Shown: positions 41,459 to 43,847 of the stretch, in pieces | Layout: the number at the start of each line of letters is the position of its first letter | How positions within the stretch are numbered: the stretch's first letter is position 1 | DNA from: Parcubacteria group bacterium | GTDB lineage: Bacteria; Patescibacteriota; Minisyncoccia; Phycocordibacterales; Phycocordibacteraceae | Assembly (NCBI GenBank): GCA_028286945.1 | Contig: JAQBQR010000033.1 | Coordinates: 1 to 43,847, forward strand | Direction: 5' to 3' | DNA length: 43,847 bases | Made by a program: the position numbers and the translations under genes | The notes under the pieces: generated by a model | Database searches by the model: none | Seen by the model: only the letters and a program-made list of their open reading frames with translations | Told to the model about the DNA's origin: nothing

Positions 41459-41503
41459 TTGACAAAAGTTAGTTCACGGGGCATGCTAATTTCGTGAACT
41501 AAC
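41459..41503 (+). promoter_or_regulatory. Promoter with flanking operator-like inverted repeat
   Basis: TTGACA (41459-41464), 17-nt spacer, CATGCT (41482-41487; a TAAT follows). The -10 region lies inside a perfect 10-bp inverted repeat GTTAGTTCAC (41468-41477) and GTGAACTAAC (41494-41503), which suggests a repressor site for the 41543 gene. Confidence 0.55.
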
Positions 41504-41542
41504 GGATGATCGTTGATTTCTCCAGGAGTGAAAGGCCTGCTC

Positions 41543-41884
41543 ATGTTCAAGCACATTCTCACAGTCCTCGCCTACCTGCTGATCGCAGGCACGACCTACA
41601 TCTGGCTGGTCCGGTTCGAGGCAATGCCTGCGGACTGGGACCACCTTATCAGGACCGTGTCCATTCTGATGATCAGCATGCATGTGATGAAGTTCGATGG
41701 ACGCAACGCGCTGACAATCATCGCCGCGCTCGCGTCCTACTTCACGGCTTGGTGGCTGACCTCTACCCATGGCAGCGATTCGCTCATCTGGGTCTTTACC
41801 CTCGCAGCGTTTTCACTGCTCGTCATCGCCATCGCGCGGTGGCTGCCGGCGCCTCGAGAAACCTTTGAGCCGGCGGAGAGATAG
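41543..41884 (+). CDS. Hypothetical four-helix membrane protein
   Basis: 113 residues from ATG 41543, preceded by an AGGAG/AAAGG purine stretch. Four hydrophobic helices (about 4-24, 36-52, 56-72 and 80-98) and a charged tail. GC-rich codons, own promoter, operator-like repeat and terminator. Not recognised. Confidence 0.75.
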   Translation: MFKHILTVLAYLLIAGTTYIWLVRFEAMPADWDHLIRTVSILMISMHVMKFDGRNALTIIAALASYFTAWWLTSTHGSDSLIWVFTLAAFSLLVIAIARWLPAPRETFEPAER

Positions 41885-41890
41885 CCCACG

Positions 41891-41940
41891 ACCCGTTCGA
41901 CAGAAAGCCCGTCTCGGCTTTCGTCGAACGGGTCTTTCTG
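41891..41940 (+). terminator. Intrinsic terminator of the 41543 gene
   Basis: ACCCGTTCGAC/GTCGAACGGGT enclosing GAAAGCC/GGCTTTC, followed by CTTTCTG. Confidence 0.85.
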
Positions 41941-41976
41941 TAAAAGCTGACCTATCAGGCGCAGAGATTACAAGGA

Positions 41977-42870
41977 TTATTGAAGAGGGCCAAATCCCTC
42001 GCTCTGGAGACGAGCACTTTCAAGCGCTTTGAACTTTTCATGGAATGCTCCGGGAATCCTTCTATACACCGACAGAACGGCATCCATCTTGCTTGAGGTA
42101 TCTATTGTTCCTGAACCAATAGTGTTATCGAAAAACTCCTGTGCAAGTGCTTCCTGTGCTGATGGATCAAGACTAAGAATTTGATCACGAATTTCGAATC
42201 CCTTACCGCCGTCCCACTTTCCTTCTACAAGTCCCTCCATAAGAGCGTTGCTCAACTCTGGATGCGCTTCAGATTTCTGTTCGTTATTGAGTGGTATTGG
42301 TTCTCCTTGTTCAGCTGAATTTCCCGCTAATCTTTTCTTTACTTCGAGCTGCGCTGCGGTTGTCTGTACTGCAGCTTTTACACCTTCTAGGTAGCGAATC
42401 TGAGTCGCAAAAGCATTTTGTGTTTCCTGCGCAGCGTTTGCCTTGTTCCAGCCAGTTGTTGGATCATTTTCTCCATCTTCTGAAATTCGTTCGAATACTT
42501 TCTTTGCGTCTTCAAGACCGTCAGGAATACTTTCTTTTATTCGATCTCCAGTATCTGAGACTATGTCCATGTAGCTATATGCAAAGATAGTATTCTTTGC
42601 ATCAAGTTTGGCTAGATTTTCTGCAAGGAGTTTTGCACCTTCTCCTTCTTTGATATCTGGATTTGCTTGAATCTCCTTTTGTATTGATTCCACGAGTTCA
42701 GTTGCCTGCGTTGAATATGCCTCTGCTTCAGCTTCTGGGAACGTCATTTCTTCTGCTGCAGTTTCGGCAACTTCAGGTGCAACAGCTGTCGGGGATGTTT
42801 CTCTTGTAGCCATGTCTAAATAGCTAGTATCAACAGCTGGTTCCTGGTCTCTTTTGTCTGGGCCTTCGTG
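41977..42870 (-). CDS. Hypothetical helical, acidic protein
   Basis: 297 residues from ATG 42870 (MHEGPDKRDQEPAVDTSY). The ORF-track start at 42954 would add 28 residues, but those codons cover an AT-rich promoter-like stretch (TTATATTTTATCT). The protein is soluble, Glu/Ala-rich and helical (TELVESIQKEIQANPDIKEGEGAKLLAENLAKL), without recognised motifs. If the longer start were used, the extra part would be a membrane anchor. Confidence 0.65.
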   Translation of the reverse strand, partial: HEGPDKRDQEPAVDTSYLDMATRETSPTAVAPEVAETAAEEMTFPEAEAEAYSTQATELVESIQKEIQANPDIKEGEGAKLLAENLAKLDAKNTIFAYSYMDIVSDTGDRIKESIPDGLEDAKKVFERISEDGENDPTTGWNKANAAQETQNAFATQIRYLEGVKAAVQTTAAQLEVKKRLAGNSAEQGEPIPLNNEQKSEAHPELSNALMEGLVEGKWDGGKGFEIRDQILSLDPSAQEALAQEFFDNTIGSGTIDTSSKMDAVLSVYRRIPGAFHEKFKALESARLQSEGFGPLQ

Positions 42871-42985
42871 CATAGTCAAGATGAAATTTAGATAAAATAT
42901 AACTGTGTGTATTGTACCAAAGATTAAAACTAGGAAACGTAACCCTGCAGACATTTACAAATCCTTTCTCTATGGTACTTTTCCT

Positions 42986-43001
42986 TTGGGAATGTTCCCA
43001 A
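42986..43001. promoter_or_regulatory. Perfect 16-bp palindrome, operator-like
   Basis: TTGGGAATGTTCCCAA in the region between divergent genes 42870/42954 and 43028, about 15 nt before the Shine-Dalgarno of the 43028 gene. Confidence 0.4.
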
Positions 43002-43027
43002 GATTCTATTTGCCTGGGAGGGCAATT

Positions 43028-43231
43028 ATGTCCCAAATGCCTCAGAAAAAAGGCGTGAAGATGATCCCAATGGGACTCATTCTTCTCGCCGTCATCCTCG
43101 GCCTCGGGTATGACCCCATCGGTCACTGGCTCGGGCAGAAGAATGGGCTGCTGCTCGTCAGCGCCATCATGATCATCGCGATCATCTTCTCTCCCGCGAT
43201 CGACCGCTACCTCAGGAATCGGAACTCCTGA
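43028..43231 (+). CDS. Small two-helix membrane protein
   Basis: 67 residues from ATG 43028, preceded by the strong Shine-Dalgarno GGGAGGG five nt upstream; the ORF-track start at 42905 is not supported. Basic N-terminus (MSQMPQKKGVK), two helices (about 13-27 and 39-56) and a basic tail (RYLRNRNS). GC-rich codons and own terminator. Function unknown. Confidence 0.75.
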   Translation: MSQMPQKKGVKMIPMGLILLAVILGLGYDPIGHWLGQKNGLLLVSAIMIIAIIFSPAIDRYLRNRNS

Positions 43232-43255
43232 ACCACCCTATCGTTTTTGTGTAAT

Positions 43256-43283
43256 AACGTCCGGCCCTCACAGGTCGGACGTT
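43256..43283 (+). terminator. Intrinsic terminator of the 43028 gene
   Basis: AACGTCCG/CGGACGTT stem followed by CTGCTTTATTT. Confidence 0.75.
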
Positions 43284-43288
43284 CTGCT

Positions 43289-43543
43289 TTATTTAAAATG
43301 AGTTCTAATCCACCAACGCTTAATTGCGGGAAGAGAAAGCGTGGAGAGTAAGAAACCGAGCGTTGGTATAAAGGCACTTAGATAGAAATTTGATACACCA
43401 ATAGCCCACATAACTACTGACGCTATTACGTATGTAATAGCTGCAATTAGAAGTTTACGAAACAGGCTCGTCTCCCAAGCCTTATCTGCTTCAACGCGCT
43501 TATTTCTATCGCGAATGACTCTTAGTTCTTCTTCGATTTCCAT
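43289..43543 (-). CDS. Hypothetical two-helix membrane protein
   Basis: 84 residues: a charged N-terminal helix (MEIEEELRVIRDRNKRVEADK), two transmembrane helices (about 30-48 and 53-72) and a basic end (KRWWIRTHFK). It lies 2 nt downstream of the histidine phosphatase gene, so the two are probably co-transcribed. Not recognised. Confidence 0.7.
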   Translation of the reverse strand: MEIEEELRVIRDRNKRVEADKAWETSLFRKLLIAAITYVIASVVMWAIGVSNFYLSAFIPTLGFLLSTLSLPAIKRWWIRTHFK

Positions 43544-43545
43544 AC

Positions 43546-43847
43546 CTAGTCAATCTGATATTCCCATCCTGGCTGCCATGACTTCGTCTTGCGCCAGTCA
43601 TTAGCCATTGCTTCATCCCACGTCATTCCTTTGAGTATCACATCTAGAGCAATCTGCGGTGCTTTGTGAGCAACAATCGCTACGCTCTTACCGTCATAAT
43701 TTTTCTTTAGGAATTCTAGGAAATCTGCGACACGGTTTTTTACATCATCGTAGCTTTCACCGTTAGGAAATGGCTTATGGTGCATTTCCTTTTCTTGTAG
43801 CGGTTCAACAATTTCTGATGCAGCACCATTTAGGTCGCCATAGTTAC
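43546..43847 (-). CDS. Histidine phosphatase family protein (N-terminus outside window)
   Basis: The frame is open to the right edge; the ATG at 43785 in the ORF track is internal. The visible part starts NYGDLNGAASEIVEPL, a common block after the catalytic RHG, which is outside the window. It continues with PNGESYDDVKNRVADFLEFL (catalytic Glu) and VAIVAHKAPQIALD (second catalytic His). The family includes cofactor-dependent phosphoglycerate mutases and many small-molecule phosphatases; the specificity cannot be told. C-terminus complete. Confidence 0.85.
   Translation of the reverse strand, partial: NYGDLNGAASEIVEPLQEKEMHHKPFPNGESYDDVKNRVADFLEFLKKNYDGKSVAIVAHKAPQIALDVILKGMTWDEAMANDWRKTKSWQPGWEYQID

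Noticed and set aside
42871-42954. N-terminal membrane anchor of the 41977 gene
   Set aside because: The extra 28 codons coincide with an AT-rich promoter-like stretch, and the ATG at 42870 starts the soluble protein; the longer form remains possible.

Overview
The window looks like chromosomal DNA of a Candidate Phyla Radiation bacterium (Patescibacteria, probably Parcubacteria-like). This is inferred from gene content: a leucyl-tRNA synthetase with a NUDIX domain inserted, a DUF5671-type membrane protein, reduced ATP synthase delta and epsilon subunits, a degenerate PriA-like protein and many short membrane or secreted proteins without clear homologues. UGA behaves as a stop codon, which argues against the recoded CPR lineages. 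Most start codons have a -10-like hexamer about 6-9 nt upstream and no Shine-Dalgarno, so leaderless transcription seems to be the rule. A minority of genes have a -35/-10 promoter, a long leader and a strong Shine-Dalgarno.

Layout. 1-3.5 kb: 3' part of a degenerate priA, a strong candidate non-coding RNA with its own promoter, then def-fmt (overlapping) and convergent hpf and glutaredoxin genes. 3.57-9.09 kb: a tRNA-Asn gene with an integrated element of about 5.45 kb. The element carries a large serine recombinase whose last codons lie in the tRNA, a HTH excisionase-like gene, a filamentous-phage-type replication initiator and small membrane or hypothetical genes. I reconstruct attL and attR as a 7-bp direct repeat (GGGAGCC). 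Joining the flanks restores a tRNA with encoded CCA followed directly by an intrinsic terminator. 9.1-15.6 kb: hairpin cluster, small enzymes (VOC-like, methyltransferase, TsaC), membrane proteins, a gene broken by a nonsense codon and a secreted protein. 15.6-18.3 kb: cytochrome bd oxidase cydAB. 18.3-22.5 kb: YggT, VTT-like, SET-domain, GH18/peptidoglycan-binding and 3D-domain wall proteins. 22.6-31.5 kb: leuS-NUDIX, membrane and secreted proteins, ychF, a second promoter-to-terminator non-coding RNA candidate and a flavodoxin-fold quinone reductase.

32.1-38.5 kb: a complete F-type ATP synthase operon (atpBEFHAGDC, minus strand) with an extra 55-residue two-helix membrane protein between atpG and atpD that the ORF track missed. 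38.5-43.8 kb: membrane proteins, an acidic coiled-coil protein, mltG, several small genes of the Shine-Dalgarno class with operator-like palindromes and individual terminators, and a partial histidine phosphatase at the right edge.

How it fits together: cytochrome bd oxidase plus an apparently proton-type ATP synthase suggest at least oxygen reduction coupled to a membrane potential, although no quinone or haem synthesis genes are in the window. Several genes (def, fmt, leuS, tsaC, ychF, hpf, tRNA-Asn) serve translation, and others (mltG, GH18/PG-binding, 3D domain) the cell wall. The integrated element is the clearest mobile DNA, and its genes are packed with 4-nt ATGA overlaps.
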